Origin: Antedon mediterranea
Lineage: Eukaryota > Echinodermata > Crinoidea > Comatulida > Antedonidae
Assembly: GCF_964355755.1 (NCBI RefSeq)
Contig: NC_092670.1
Coordinates: 29,377,795-29,441,794 of the forward strand
Direction: 5' to 3'
Length of the DNA stretch: 64,000 nt
Below, one piece after another: positions 1 through 11,900 of the stretch. Made by a program: the position numbers and the translations under genes. The notes beneath the pieces are model-generated. The model was not told the DNA's origin. It saw only the letters and a list, made by a program, of their open reading frames with translations, and did not search any database. Numbering within the stretch: the first letter of the stretch is position 1; each line of letters opens with the position of its first letter.

Positions 1-360
1 GATACCCATAAGGCAACACACCTCTAAACATGGCTTCAGTATAGAAGACCTAGTCTGGGCTCCAGACGGAGTTTTTTCTTAATACAGTATTAGTAAAAAT
101 ATAAATATTTTTGCACATATGGCGTTTCATACGTGTATTACTTGAGTTTGTATTTTCAGACAAAAATCGCGGTCGAAATAAAAACAAATAAATAAAAAAA
201 AAACAATACAGACTTGGGGCAAGTCTATAGAAGACCCTACGAAGGATTGTTATACAATGATGTAAAATAATTAAAGAATAAAAGCATTGTGTTAATAGAA
301 ACGTCTCTCGTGTCATAAAGAATATTACACTACCCTCTAATAATAATAATGGAACGATCC

Positions 361-517
361 ATTTGATGATCTGGGTTTTCTAGTTCCATTTTGGAACTAG
401 AAAACTCAGATATTGATATCTGAGTTTTCTAGATCTAGAAAAGTCAGATATCTATGTTTTCTAGAAAACTCAGATATATCTGAGATCTGAGTTTTCTAGA
501 TCTGAGTTTTCTAGACA
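361..517. repeat. Nested palindromic array of ATATCTGAGTTTTCTAGA units
   Basis: The words ATATCTGAGTTTTCTAGA and its complement TCTAGAAAACTCAGATAT alternate at least five times, giving overlapping perfect or near-perfect hairpins. One example is CTAGTTCC...GGAACTAG near 380-408. The array ends directly before the GPCR relic. Related single copies lie near 922-949 and 1379-1428. It may be a terminal-repeat cluster of a foldback-type element; no coding sequence is present. Confidence 0.7.
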
Positions 518-520
518 CCC

Positions 521-706
521 AGTTTCCATCATATCATTGTTGGATAAATTCAAGGAGACTTATAACATTTACTGCTGTTTTTATAAATACATCTCGGTTA
601 CAATAAAACCTTTTTTATACTGGATGTGTTTGAGAAAATTTAGGAAAAAGCTTAAGGAAATACTTTCACAAATAATAACTAAACCTTGATGTATCGGTTA
701 TCATTT
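521..706 (+). pseudogene. Relic of the last transmembrane segment and tail of a rhodopsin-type GPCR
   Basis: The stretch 592-689 translates to a segment nearly identical to the C-terminal end of the intact receptor at 6071-6994 (VTIKPFLYWMCLRKFRKK), then stops at 687-689. Upstream, 541-588 matches the preceding part of the same receptor (INSRRLIT versus YNSKRSIT) but in another frame, so a one-base indel lies near 585-592. Homology continues past the stop into the end of the intact gene (GTATCGGTTATCATTT versus ATATCGATTATCATTT). The remaining transmembrane segments are missing. It is a decayed paralogue truncated by the palindromic array on its left. Confidence 0.8.
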
Positions 707-921
707 GTTGTTTTGGTTTGTAGAAAATAAGTCAAATATTTCTGGACACTATTTTAAATAAACTGTAGCTACAACAATACATTGAATATACATTATTAAC
801 TTATTAATTAAATATTATTAATTTTAGTGTTTACTTGAATCCTTGATTACACCGACTGAATACCGTAGAAGACCGAAGACCTACGAAGAGAAAATCTATA
901 ATTCCTTTACGAGCGCCACCA

Positions 922-1517
922 CTCGGATATATCTGAGTTTTCTCTTTTGAATTTTTTCAAAATTATGAAACATAGGTGAAATGTTTTGAATTTTGTATTG
1001 GAGCGGTTAATCTGCAACTCGGTAGACCTGCTGCATAATTTCATCCGGCTGAACAATTAATTTAATACAATTTTAGTGAAGGTGTGTTAGGCCTAATATT
1101 AAAATGATTAGTTAATAATGTTACGTGTTTTCCTTTGAGATAGGATATGATACAGTAGACCTACTTATTTATATTCATTGAAATTCAACTCGGTTTCGCC
1201 TCGTTTAAGAACAGTCGATCTTCCACCTCATGAAAAATTCTCTTCATTCAACTCAAACATTATTATGCAACTGCAAATAAAATTATATATGTAAAGGTAA
1301 AAAGGTAAATTGACCCTATTTCACAATCGTTTAATAATTTATTAATTGGATTGAACAGGGGTCTCTGATTCCTTCCCACAAAAGAGAAAACTCAGATATA
1401 TCCGAGATCTGAGTTTTTTAGACACCCCAATATAAGCAGTTTAAATACAACATTTATTTCTATTGATCATAAATTCCAATAATTATCGATCTTTAGTTTC
1501 ACCTATGTTTCATAATT
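922..1517. repeat. Two interlocked perfect inverted-repeat pairs
   Basis: A 28-base inverted repeat lies at 922-949 and 1379-1406 (CTCGGATATATCTGAG at its outer end). A second, 21-base perfect inverted repeat lies at 961-981 (AATTATGAAACATAGG start) and 1497-1517. The pairs cross rather than nest, so the order is A-B-A'-B'. The sequence between has no recognisable coding potential. It is probably the trace of an insertion or inversion inside a short non-autonomous DNA element. Confidence 0.65.
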
Positions 1518-1987
1518 GTTTGGATTTTATTTGTGTTACACGAGCTTGTTGAAAATAAGCACTTTCTTATCAGTGGGGGGATAGTTCAAATTACACAGTA
1601 AAATCTCTATTCTTTTGTACACAAATTTTGTAAATAGAGAGGCATTTTAAAAAGCTATGAAAAATAAACGGTGTGGTAAAAAATGTTATCAGATGACTAA
1701 ATATAGGTGATATAACTTGAATATTACATTTCTGATATTTTTATTCAACTTCAGATTTTTATTTTCATGCTATAGCAAAAATTATCCACCGTATATCCAC
1801 CATCTTTTTTCACCGTCTAGGGAGTCATCAGACATGTTATTACATTAGGTTAACTACCTAACTACTGAAAAAAAGTCTTCCTGGTTTTTATGGAAGAATT
1901 TTGCCAAATTTTGTATTTTACCATATTAAGGGAAATTCATGTTTTTTTGTCTCGATTTCTGTTACAAATATTTGACTTATGTACAAT

Positions 1988-2014
1988 CAGGGAAGAGTTA
2001 ATAACTCTTCCCTG
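1988..2014. mobile_element. Minimal 27-bp TIR-only element (CAGGGAAGAG family)
   Basis: The 27 bases are a perfect palindrome starting CAGGGAAGAGTT and ending AACTCTTCCCTG. A 7-bp direct repeat GTACAAT flanks it (1981-1987 and 2015-2021). The CAGGG terminus and roughly 8-bp duplication fit hAT-superfamily elements. The same terminal sequence recurs at 37216-37270 and 57948-57982. Confidence 0.7.
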
Positions 2015-2039
2015 GTACAATTAACCAAATATTATATTT

Positions 2040-2640
2040 AAAATTCATCCTGTACCTGAGCTTTAAGGTGAATGCTAATAAATTTTGAATTGATAGACTA
2101 GTTAGTTGTATCAATAACTAATTAAGCAAATAAAATCATTTATTGGCTTATCTAACTTCAAATACATATAAACATATATTTGTGTTTATCTTGATTTATG
2201 TAAAAATAATCATGATTATGTATTTTTTATACTGTTGACCTATTGTATCTTTATAGGCCTGTTATTCAATTGTTTTTTAGTTTTATTTACTATGTATAAG
2301 TTTTTTTTTTGTGTCAGACATTTTGTAAGTAGGCCCTAATGTGTATTTACTACTGACCTATTGCTTCGATATATTGATTTGCTCGTTATACAATTGTTTT
2401 TAAGTATCTATTCAAGTGTGCAATTACTACTGTACATTTGTTTTTTGTTTTGTTATGTTTTTTTTTGTTTTGTTTTTTTTTTTTTGGGGGGGGGGGGGGT
2501 TTCAATGTAAGTTAATTATGTAAGTTTTATCATCATTTACCTTTTATATGTTGTTGTTTATATTTGTATGGACGCACCACCGAAAGGTGTGTGCCACTGA
2601 TTCTAAAGTGAGTACCAATAAATACTGAAATACTGAAATA
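2040..2640 (+). repeat. Probable retrotransposon 3'-end debris
   Basis: No ORF is seen. The segment contains repeated T-rich blocks, a long T/G homopolymer run at about 2458-2501, and two tail-like endings: AATAAATTTTGAATTGA near 2078 and the tandem AATACTGAAATACTGAAATA near 2622-2641. Such short simple-repeat tails are typical of CR1/L2-like LINE 3' ends. The family is not identified. Confidence 0.35.
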
Positions 2641-2641
2641 C

Positions 2642-4028
2642 AAATATGATGAGGGAAAATGCTACATTACACACACGTTTACGGGTTGATTTTCTTTTTA
2701 CATAAGAGTTGATGTACTATAAGCCTACAATAAAATATATGATAAAATAAAGGATGTTGTAGCATTTTCCATCAAATCAATAAACTATTTTTAATACTGA
2801 TTTTTAACTAATGAGGAAGTATTAAAGAAAACAAGCATCCATTTCCTGTTGAACCTCGGTGCGGTGGTTTCTGTCGAAACAGGAAGGGATATTGATTGAA
2901 ACAACTTAAACAATTTTTATACAGTTATGCACATTCATTTTGTAGGAATTTCAATGCATCTTTTATTTAGTGAAATACGCCGAAGGTTGCTGAAAATGTA
3001 TAAAATGTGTATACAAAAATAAAAAAATTAAACAGTAAAAAGTCAATGTGTTTTAGAATTAAAATAATGAAACTATAAAACACGCACACAGGAGCATACA
3101 AGATTGAATATGGTCTGACGTTGTACTATTATATCGGTCAGAACAACGACAATCGGATAAATCCATTCCTACTTTATTTATATATCTGCCATGTAGGCCT
3201 ACAATAGCATGGCGCATTAGCGGACTCCCGTATTCGCAGATATACAAACCGAGTGTTAACTAGCGCCATCACAATCGTTCCAGCTGACATACTGTACACT
3301 GGATGCTTTTCCTGTACAGTTAGTATATACTAATAAAAACAGGGCCATATACACGCCGCACGCGTGCTTAAATTTGAGTTAGTGTTTACCGGCCAACCGA
3401 CCAACATAGTGAACTGTAAAGTCGCGTTTGCACGCGACTAATAATCTCTTGGATTTATAAAGCGCCTAATGTTGTGAAACCTCTAAGCGCTGTACATACT
3501 ATATCCTCGGTCATTTAGTTTTATTTTAAAATTTAATTAAAAGATAAAAAGTGCATTGTATATTCTGGATTTTTTAAATGTCTATTCCCAGTTTCATTTC
3601 AACTTGAAACTTTACTTATCTAATCTAGTTTCTGTTTGAAACAGACGCCGAAATAGTTCACGTATTGCAGTCCTCTTTAAAACGACCACCTGTTTCTAAA
3701 ATGACATGGTAGATTATGTACATGTACAATGGATTAAGACAAAAAACGTCTTGTCATTTTATTGGGTGCCATTATAGGCCTATATGAAGTAAATGTGATA
3801 TAAATCTGATGTAGCACACTCGAGCGTGACTTGTCGTTCTGTACAATGCGAGTTCTGTTTTGACAGAAATCAATGTTCAATCACAGTTACTTCACTTATT
3901 AGGACTAGATGGTACGCGAGCGAAGCGACATCTAGGTCGTGCCCGCAGATGGTTCTCGAATACACAATAATTTCAGCAAGAAAAAAATGGAGATTTCAAA
4001 TGTACGTATCACAGGACTATAATACAAT
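2642..4028. other. Intergenic stretch without a recognisable gene
   Basis: Both strands show only short unmatched ORFs. About 3449-3500 reads on the minus strand like a LINE 3' end, with two AGCGC(T/C) blocks reminiscent of the tail of the LINE at 46610-48830. A small hairpin AGTCGCG...CGCGACT lies at about 3419-3440. A partial palindrome CTAGATG...CATCTAG around 3904-3934 encloses GCGAGCGAAGCGAC, the complement of a word also found in the hAT5-like element at 19719-21735. Confidence 0.4.
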
Positions 4029-4500
4029 GTCGTTTAAAGAAACGAATAAAAAGACTTATAATAATAAATAGATTTATGTAGTCAGCCAAAATTAGCACCC
4101 TGGGAATTACTTCCGAGAGAGACAGAAACTTGTCACAAAACGAGTCCAATTTTTTTTATTTGGACTCATTTAAACAAACCCAATTTGTGTTTTGTATGTA
4201 ACATTAGGGTTGAGGGATGTGAAGAGGATCGGTACAAAGAGGAACAATTTTTAAATGAGTGGACTATTGTCGTTTACAGAAACGAATAAACAGACACGAT
4301 GATTCATGTAGGCCTAGTCAACTAATATTAGCACCCTGGAAATTACTTCCGAAAGAGAAACTTGTCACAAAATGAGTCAACATTTTTGATTTGGACTCAT
4401 TTAAACAAACCCAATTTGTGTTTTGTGTGTAACATGGTTGAGGGCCGGATGGGTAAGAGGATATGGGTACAAAGAAAAACAATTTTGAAATACCCAGTAA
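4029..4500. repeat. Tandem duplication, two copies of about 240 bp
   Basis: Copy one begins at 4029 (GTCGTTTAAAGAAACGAATA) and copy two at 4269 (GTCGTTTACAGAAACGAATA). Shared blocks follow in order: ATTAGCACCCTGG, CTTGTCACAAAA, GGACTCATTTAAACAAACCC and GGTACAAAGA. The copies differ by scattered substitutions and small indels, so the duplication is not recent. No coding function is evident. Confidence 0.85.
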
Positions 4501-4581
4501 CGAAATATTTTTTTCATGTTTTATAGGCCTATAAATAATATACCACTTCATAAGTAACACATTTGCGATTTAATACTGTTA

Positions 4582-5187
4582 CTGTTACGGAAACTAGAAA
4601 AAGTGGAAGAATATAAATATCTAGGACAAACACTGAAAATGGAAGACACCACGAAGGAAGAAGTTATGTTAAGAATAAAAGCAGGATGGATGAATTTTGG
4701 CAGACACAAACACATGTTGACTGACAAGAGTATACCAATGTCACTGAGAAAGAAATTATTTAACCAATGTGTGCTATCAAGTATGACATATGGTTCAGAG
4801 ACATGGGCAATAACAAAGGAACTTGAACAGAAACTTACAACTACTCAAAGAGCAATGGAAAGGAAGATGATGAACTTATCGCTTCGAGACAGGGTAAATC
4901 ATACAATCATAAGAAGAAAGACAGGTGTTACAGATATAATGGAGAAAGTAAGACAATCAAAATGGAGATGGGCTGGGCATGTGGCGAGATTTCAAGATAA
5001 TAGATGGACATACAGATTAACAGAATGGCAACCAAGGGTAGGAAAGAGGAAAAGAGGAAGACAAAAAAGAAGGTGGAGAGATGATCTAACAACATACATT
5101 GGAACGGCTGCATGGACTAGGACAGCAAGAATTAGACAGAAATGGAAATGTTATGAGGAGGGCTTCATTCAACAATGGATGAACTAA
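4582..5187 (+). mobile_element. RTE-type LINE, C-terminal end of reverse transcriptase (5'-truncated)
   Basis: The reading frame is open from at least 4564 to the stop at 5185-5187. The protein has the end of an RTE-clade endonuclease/reverse-transcriptase polyprotein: VEEYKYLGQ, then SMTYGSETWAIT (thumb region), then the hallmarks TGVTDIMEKVRQSKWRWAGH and GRQKRRWRDDL. The endonuclease and catalytic palm motifs are missing, so this is a dead fragment. A 12-bp direct repeat CTGTTACTGTTA flanks it (4576-4587 and 5201-5212) and could be its target duplication, which would make it a single 5'-truncated insertion. There is no host function. Confidence 0.85.
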
Positions 5188-5212
5188 TTGCCTAGATAGA
5201 CTGTTACTGTTA

Positions 5213-6070
5213 AAACTGTCACTGTCATAATCGATTGAAATAGCATAGTACATGTAACGATACACCACTACAACGTTTATATTTTTGACATTAATTAATA
5301 CAAACGTTGAGAAGCAGCTGTTAGTGATAAAGTTTATTTGTATATTGTGCGTTTATATATATATATATAACAGTAGGGCCTACTCACACTCATAGTAATA
5401 CGTTTATTTGTACATGTGTTTATATATCTAACAGTATCCCCACTCGCAGTAAAAAAATTCCGATTCAAATGGCGACCAAAAATGGTTAATACGTATTTAC
5501 AGTAATGTCAAAGTATTGCAATACTATATCTATATAGGTTTTTTTTTAATAAATTTACCGACAGCTGGTGGTACTTGTGTTAAACCAAATAGTTATATTG
5601 GAATGTTCCATCCATCGGAAATCAATACATTTGTATAAACGTATATTAAATCTATCAAAATAGTATTTTTTTTAAAGAAAATCGGCCTGTCTTCAACATT
5701 ATGAAGAGTAGAATAGTAACAATGCAATAGCGGGTAAAGTCTTGTGATTATTATATGGACCCGTCTACTTTCGACTTGTGGAAATTTAGTTGATATAGGG
5801 CCTAAATGAAATAGAAAAAAAAGGTAAATTTTTATTCGACATGAGGTAGATCCCATCATTATCCCATGCCATGTATATATCAATACCTTAAATGAATAGG
5901 CATGTTATAGAAGCCATATTCCTATTGGTCTGTGCATAACCGGAAGACCCTGTAAAATAGGAAATCAATGTATTATATTGCGTCTAGTTAAAACCAATAT
6001 ATGCTCATTATTTCGTGTTCAGTAGACGCTTTAACAGGAATAGGAAAATTATTACAGTAAGGCACTAACG
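5213..6070. other. Upstream region of the GPCR gene
   Basis: The region holds a short TA microsatellite near 5355-5370 and no supported ORF. Two imperfect copies of a word near CGTTTATTTGTA...GTGTTTATATAT occur at about 5330-5370 and 5400-5428. No clear core promoter could be assigned for the receptor that starts at 6071. Confidence 0.4.
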
Positions 6071-6994
6071 ATGTTTCAAGAAAATGGCAACAGCACTGAT
6101 ATTAAGAGCGCAGACGTCAGGGACCAAGGTATTCTGGCCTTCGGCATTATCGTCTGCATCATCGGTTCAATATCTATTATCGGAAATCTAACCGTTGTGA
6201 CTGTTTATCATAGCATGAAACATGCAAAAATAAAATCACGGAAAATATTGATCACAAATCTTGCTGTTGCCGATATTTGGATAGCAGTGACTTACTGTAT
6301 AGCGATTACTAGTTGGAGCATCTTTGAACGTAACAGAAGTCGTATAAAACAAATTGATCCACAATTCAGTTTCTTGATAAGTGTATACAAAGTTGGTCAC
6401 CTTGCTTCAATCTTGCTACTCCTTCTGCTTGCTGTGGATACATGGAATGCTTATCGAAATCCTTTTGCGTATAACAAGGTTGTCATGGTTGAGAAGAATG
6501 TGAAGATTATGTGTCTTCTGGCATGGATTGGCTCCTTGGCGTTGTCCATCGTTTTCTTCACAAAACCCATCAGCTATATTTTAGTGATTTACAACACTGT
6601 GTTGTGTTTCATATCAGTGTTTATTTCATGTATTCAATTGACTATTGGTATCTTGATATTGATCAGACAAAGAAAGACACATAAGAAAATGGAACTAAAG
6701 GATTTTAACTTTTGGAAAATGTTGACACATACGTATTCTTTGATGCCAGTACCATTCCTCTTGATTTTAATCTCCAGTATTTCATTGGTGGATAACATTT
6801 TGGATACTGTAAGCATTTTACATTTGCTATATAATTCTAAAAGAAGCATAACACTTATGTCGGTTGTTATGAAGTGCATATCTGTGACAATAAAGCCTTT
6901 TTTATACTGGATGTGTTTGAGAAAATTTAGGAAAAAATGTAAAGAAATTTTAAGTTCACAAAGATTAAGTAGACATATCGATTATCATTTATAG
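6071..6994 (+). CDS. Intronless rhodopsin-family GPCR, atypical motifs
   Basis: This 307-residue single-exon gene encodes a probable plasma-membrane seven-helix receptor; the ligand is unknown. Helix 1 has the GN pair (residues 38-39) and helix 2 has NLAVAD (63-68). Helix 3 ends VDTWNAYRNPF (122-132), where the usual D/E-R-Y is D-T-W, so the G-protein-contacting arginine is lost. Helix 7 has KPFLY (275-279) instead of NPxxY, followed by a basic tail. A cysteine at the usual start of helix 3 is not seen. An N-terminal NST sequon (7-9) fits an extracellular N-terminus. The ATG at 6071 gives a normal short N-tail. A broken paralogue lies at 521-706, so this is a locally duplicated family. It could be an orphan or non-canonical signalling receptor; the subfamily cannot be named. 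Confidence 0.85.
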   Translation: MFQENGNSTDIKSADVRDQGILAFGIIVCIIGSISIIGNLTVVTVYHSMKHAKIKSRKILITNLAVADIWIAVTYCIAITSWSIFERNRSRIKQIDPQFSFLISVYKVGHLASILLLLLLAVDTWNAYRNPFAYNKVVMVEKNVKIMCLLAWIGSLALSIVFFTKPISYILVIYNTVLCFISVFISCIQLTIGILILIRQRKTHKKMELKDFNFWKMLTHTYSLMPVPFLLILISSISLVDNILDTVSILHLLYNSKRSITLMSVVMKCISVTIKPFLYWMCLRKFRKKCKEILSSQRLSRHIDYHL

Positions 6995-9900
6995 CTTTAG
7001 AGTGCAGACATTTGCTGTACTGTTCATGTCTTATAGATTACAGAGAGAATACTGTAAAATAACAATACTACCATCAATTAGATTTGAAATAAAAATAACT
7101 AAATTACTGTATAAGATAAGGTGCAAGATATATTGGACGTAAATAATTGGATGGAGGAAGGCTGCAGGAAAATATACTGTAAACGAGACATACTAATACG
7201 ATGAAAAATGTTACCGTATTAAAAAAAAACTAGAAAAAAAAAAAAACTCGATAAAACATTCTATTACTATCAATCAGCATTTTAGTCAATACAAGTTTTG
7301 TTGTTGTTGTAATCTGTAAATATATATAAATACATAATATTTTGATGATTAGTATAACTAAATAACAAACATTATTTTAGAAATAGGTAGCTGACGAAAT
7401 TTACATCTGAACTGTTGATAATTTTGTGGTTTTTTTACACATATAACTTTTTATTCTTTGTATTTAAGATATGATTCCAAAATAAAAGTGGTAATTAACT
7501 TTTAAATATGTATTTGTTATTCATTCTTGAAGAAAAAATGCGAATAAAATACGAAATAGAGTAAGGCGTGTAAATAATCGGAATAGCGTGCACACAAAAT
7601 GTATAGCCTAAACAGGAAACATTCAAGCACTTTATTTTAAACACAGAAACATCTGGCGGTTTGAGAATATGGCCGGTTTCCGCCAGTTTGATGGAAGAAC
7701 ACAATAACATGGTATAACCATGGACCTAGAAATTAAACAAAGCTAAAGTTGAAACCGAAGCTTATATATGAGAATCAGTTGAACAGTTAACCAGACTAAA
7801 GTATGAGGTAGTTAATTAATAGTCTCCTAACATGAAAATAACAGGTCTGGTCTTACAACAAACTACAAAAAGAGATAGAGACAAAGTGGAACCTTGGTAA
7901 TTGGAGCAGCTTATAATTCTAATAATAGAATAGTAAAAGAAGCAGACTAATCCAAGTGTTTTACGGTAATTCTAATAAGTCAATGAAACCACCGCAATGA
8001 TCAACGCGTGTTTTCACCGATATGAATGGACACGTTCGATGATGATAGCCTACGACATAAGATGTCATCCAGGTCATTCAGATAAACCAGTTCGTCAATA
8101 ATAAACAGCTCTAACTCATTAAGATCCCTATTACAGTAGCAGAGACCGCATCCACCTCCTCTTGCTTGGATCTATCTTTGGATGTATGAGAGGATTGAGA
8201 AAAATCGGGTTTCATGGAGCTCTTTATTGTCCAAGAACTATGTTCTAAATTCCTTTCTTAATCTGACGTCACAGTGGTCGAAGAAGTAGAAGAATCGTCG
8301 GATGGCGTAGAAGAATCGTCGGATGGCACAGAAGACCCCATGGATATAAAAGAAAACAGATTGTGGCTTATTTGGGGAATGCAAAAAGAGTAAATTACAC
8401 AGCAAAGAAACACAAAGAAACCAAGCAGTGGAATCGTTAGACACTGGTTAGCTGGTTAGCTCTGGATTCATACTAAAGGCTCATATTCATGTATTAATTA
8501 TCTCGTTCGACAAGCACACAGTAATAACAAGTTAAATTATTTAATTACAACAACGGTGGCCTATCATACGCTGATCCACCTGTACCGGCAATGAAGTGCC
8601 ATTTGCCATCACAGGACACCTGTTAGGTACTCAACTTCTCCTTTAAATGCGTATCCTATACAGCTCGGAGTCCTGTCAATTACTGTAGATTTAAGTTGGA
8701 CATCCATTCATCTTTTTGCGACCATGAAGCATTCCTAGTCTTAAAACCCATGAACACTCTTCAGATTATAGAATCTTAACTGCTCTTGTTCGCAATCAAT
8801 CGTATTTCTCATTATGAGATTATTGTTTTTTTGCAGAGTCGTGCACTTTTGGTACCGCAGTGATCTATTGTTATTCCAATATCGTCGGCATGCGCTTAAA
8901 AAAAAAAATTTAAAAATCTGCGGGTAATCCAGGGATCTCAACCTCTTGTAACCTTTTAGTTATGCATTCATTACATACATACTTCTGTATACAAATCTCG
9001 GGCGAATCAAATTTCGAGTTGATTTACTTCGATGGTTACTGGTACCGCATGACAAATTTGTAGACGTTTCCCCACAAAGTCGACGTAGTTCCTTTTCTTT
9101 TGAGCTTGTTATTTAGCTCAAGCTTTCACATATGAAACTTTATGAAAAAATATAATACGGTAGAGATAGATATATGTGGCCAGTGTCGTCTTTTGAAATG
9201 TTTTCTTCCATAATCTCTATGAACTTACCATCGATGGATAAGGTCGATATATCATCATCTTCACATTTCATGTTTACATTAATTTTTTCGTTGATTCATT
9301 GTCGTGTTCGATTATTCTTCCCATGAACTGGATCAGCTCCTCTGTCTATTTACATCCGACCCGATAATTTCCGTCCGTGATCAAAGTGGTGTGCACAAGG
9401 AGATTCTGGTGTGTCATTTCGGGATTCTTGATATGCTTGTATCGGGATTTCTTGAGAGTAATCATGATTTATTTGCGTTTTATGAATATCGCCATTTCCA
9501 TCGCCTTGACATTAATTGCCTGGTCGATAATATCAGTAATAACTGCATGTTGTTAATACGTAGAGTCTTCCAAACTTCTCAAGCCAATGCGTGTTTTTAC
9601 TCGTAATTTTCTGGATACGCTTATGCTAAAATGGCCTTCGCACATTAAAGTCTTTACCTATTTCTTCGCTATGATTTTCACAACGTCTTCACAGGCAACA
9701 GGCAGCTGCTTACTCCTCAAACCTTGCTTTTGTTTCGGTAGAGCAGATGTTTCCGCTGATTTTACTTTAAAACGGCAATATATGATTTTGCTGGATATCT
9801 CCGAAGCACAAATCGTGGACACTGGTGTATAGAACAATAAGACACCATCGTTTTTAATGCTAATATAAAGAAGAGTGTTGTGTAGAGAGCTATGATGTTG

Positions 9901-10320
9901 TTTATTTGAAATGCTACAGAAACAATTGTAGACTAGTTGTGTTTGTTTGAAATAACATAGACCATACTATGTTGAAAGCAATATTAAAAAAAGAGTGGAA
10001 CCAAATGGTTCGATGATCTCGTTCAACAATATTTGAAGTGAAAAACTACGCAAGGTGACTACTGAATGTGGTCTAAGGTAAGGTAATTTGAAGATTTGCC
10101 ACTGAATGCAACATCTTCGTATACAACATCTGTGTACTTTTTTAAAGTTTACATTTTAGAGGTACTGTAAAAATGGCAAGGCAGCTCTCCGATTGTGGCC
10201 GCATATACTGTGCACTCAACAGGTTGATTTTCGATGGCATATTATTGCATTACAATTATTAAATATAACGTTAACGTCAAATGTGACAAAATAACCAACG
10301 TACCATTTTACATTCTACAT
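6995..10320. other. Intergenic stretch, no supported gene
   Basis: Only short ORFs without family resemblance are seen. Poly-A-rich sequence follows the receptor (7223-7247). A short direct repeat GTCGGATGGC lies near 8297-8326. Between 9304 and 9832 two adjacent plus-strand ORFs of 100 and 81 codons occur, but neither shows motifs and the minus strand there is equally open, so I do not call a gene. Confidence 0.4.
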
Positions 10321-10734
10321 ATGTCATGGATATTGTTGCGATTCAAAGCAGCAGGTGTCACTACATGCTAATCACTTATGATTAGACCTATGGCATTATG
10401 ACATAAAAGTGTTAAGGGATTCGAAAGCTTTGATGTGTTGAAGAGAGATTTTTAAACACTCATTCTTGAAGCTGGAATAATATATTGGAATTTATTTACT
10501 TGGCTACCGGGAATTTTATGTCATGGATATTGTTATGGAATGTTACGATTCCAACGTGACAACAAAGCAGGTGTCACTACATGCTAATCACTTATCATTA
10601 GACCTATGGCATTATGACATAAAAATGTTAATGGATTCGAAAGCTTTGATGTGTGTGAAGAGAGATTTTTAAACACTCATTCTTGAAGCTGGAATAATAT
10701 ATTGGAATTGATTTACTTGGCTGCCGGGAATTTC
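10321..10734. repeat. Tandem duplication, two copies of about 200 bp
   Basis: The first copy starts at 10321 and the second at 10518, both with ATGTCATGGATATTGTT. They share GCAGGTGTCACTACATGC, CCTATGGCATTATGACATAA and CTTGAAGCTGGAATAATA in the same order. The second copy has a short insertion near 10535-10560. High identity suggests a fairly recent duplication. No ORF is conserved. Confidence 0.9.
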
Positions 10735-11402
10735 CGGAGATATCTTACACTCGGTAAACATACAGCTATAACATTAATTTATAGCTCCATGGGTAAACCA
10801 GCGAGTTGTTGCCCTGGTTAAACTTACGAAAATTGAATATTGCCGAGTGTTGATTGGTTGTGCATTTTTCGCAGTATATGGAAATATCAAATCTCATCTC
10901 AGTCCCCGTTAACCCCATACAAGAACCAACAAAAACAAACTGTTTGAAACATATTTATTCTGGGCAGGTGCGGCCACACACGCCAACTACCATAACCGTT
11001 GCAAACTCAGCTGGGAATACGACTCCTCGGCAAGCTCCCTTTTGAATTTGCTCAACTTAGCATCAAGAACAGCAGTCAGCAATGTCAACGTAACCCTGGT
11101 CTCCAACTACGCCCTGTTCTGAGTCCATAACGGCACAAAATTAGTTAGATATAGTGAGAAGGAAAACGCGAACTGGGGTAAAGAACTTAACAGTGTGACG
11201 TGTTGACCGCGAATGACTAAACATACTCCCTTACCCACTACACCTGCACAAGCCCATTTGCATAACAACACACGGCATACCAAACCGTGTCGTACAACTA
11301 CGATGACATATAAATTCTCTTCTAAACACGTAACGAAGAGAATTACTAATATGTATGTGTACAAACTGTTTCTCTGAACCATCGCAAATAAAAAAAAACC
11401 AG

Positions 11403-11900
11403 AAAGACCTCAGTGTAGTGGTTTAGTCTCTAGCTGAAGCCAATCACTGACCACTCATTAGCAGTGGTGTTACTAAACTTTTTAGATGACCCTTCATTTA
11501 AATAGCATTCTAATTCAATTACATTTTAGTGGCAGTGGCAGACTGTTTAGACAATCGTTTATTTAGCTGCGCTAATATACAGTGGTACTGTACCGTGTAG
11601 ACAGTCTATAACTATTATAATATAGAAGAGGTTGTCCTGCACGTTTTAGACAGTGCCTTAGTTAGGATATTTCATGACTTTGTTACAGTTCTATTTTTTA
11701 CAGAGCGCTTATAAACATTTGTATTATGAGTTATATAAGATTAACAATTATTGTTATTAAGCAACACCAGTGGTGGTTGTGTACGTTTTAGACAGTCCCT
11801 TATTAATACCTAACACACCAGCAATGGTTGTTTTGTACCTTCTAGACAATCCCTCAATTAGATCTAGCATAATAATAATAATAATAATAATAATTATTAT
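11403..11900. repeat. Degenerate short-period repeat plus ATA microsatellite
   Basis: The word TTTTAGACAGT(C/G)CCTTA or a variant recurs near 11541, 11598, 11644, 11786 and 11843, often next to CAGTGGT or GCAGTGG. About ten ATA/AAT triplets follow at 11869-11896. This looks like an old decayed minisatellite just 3' of the MED24 stop codon. Confidence 0.45.

Noticed and set aside
4318-4560. 80-codon minus-strand ORF
   Set aside because: Lies in a non-coding tandem duplication and is not conserved in the other copy.
9304-9832. Two adjacent plus-strand ORFs as a gene
   Set aside because: No motifs, overlapping stops, and the antisense strand is similarly open.
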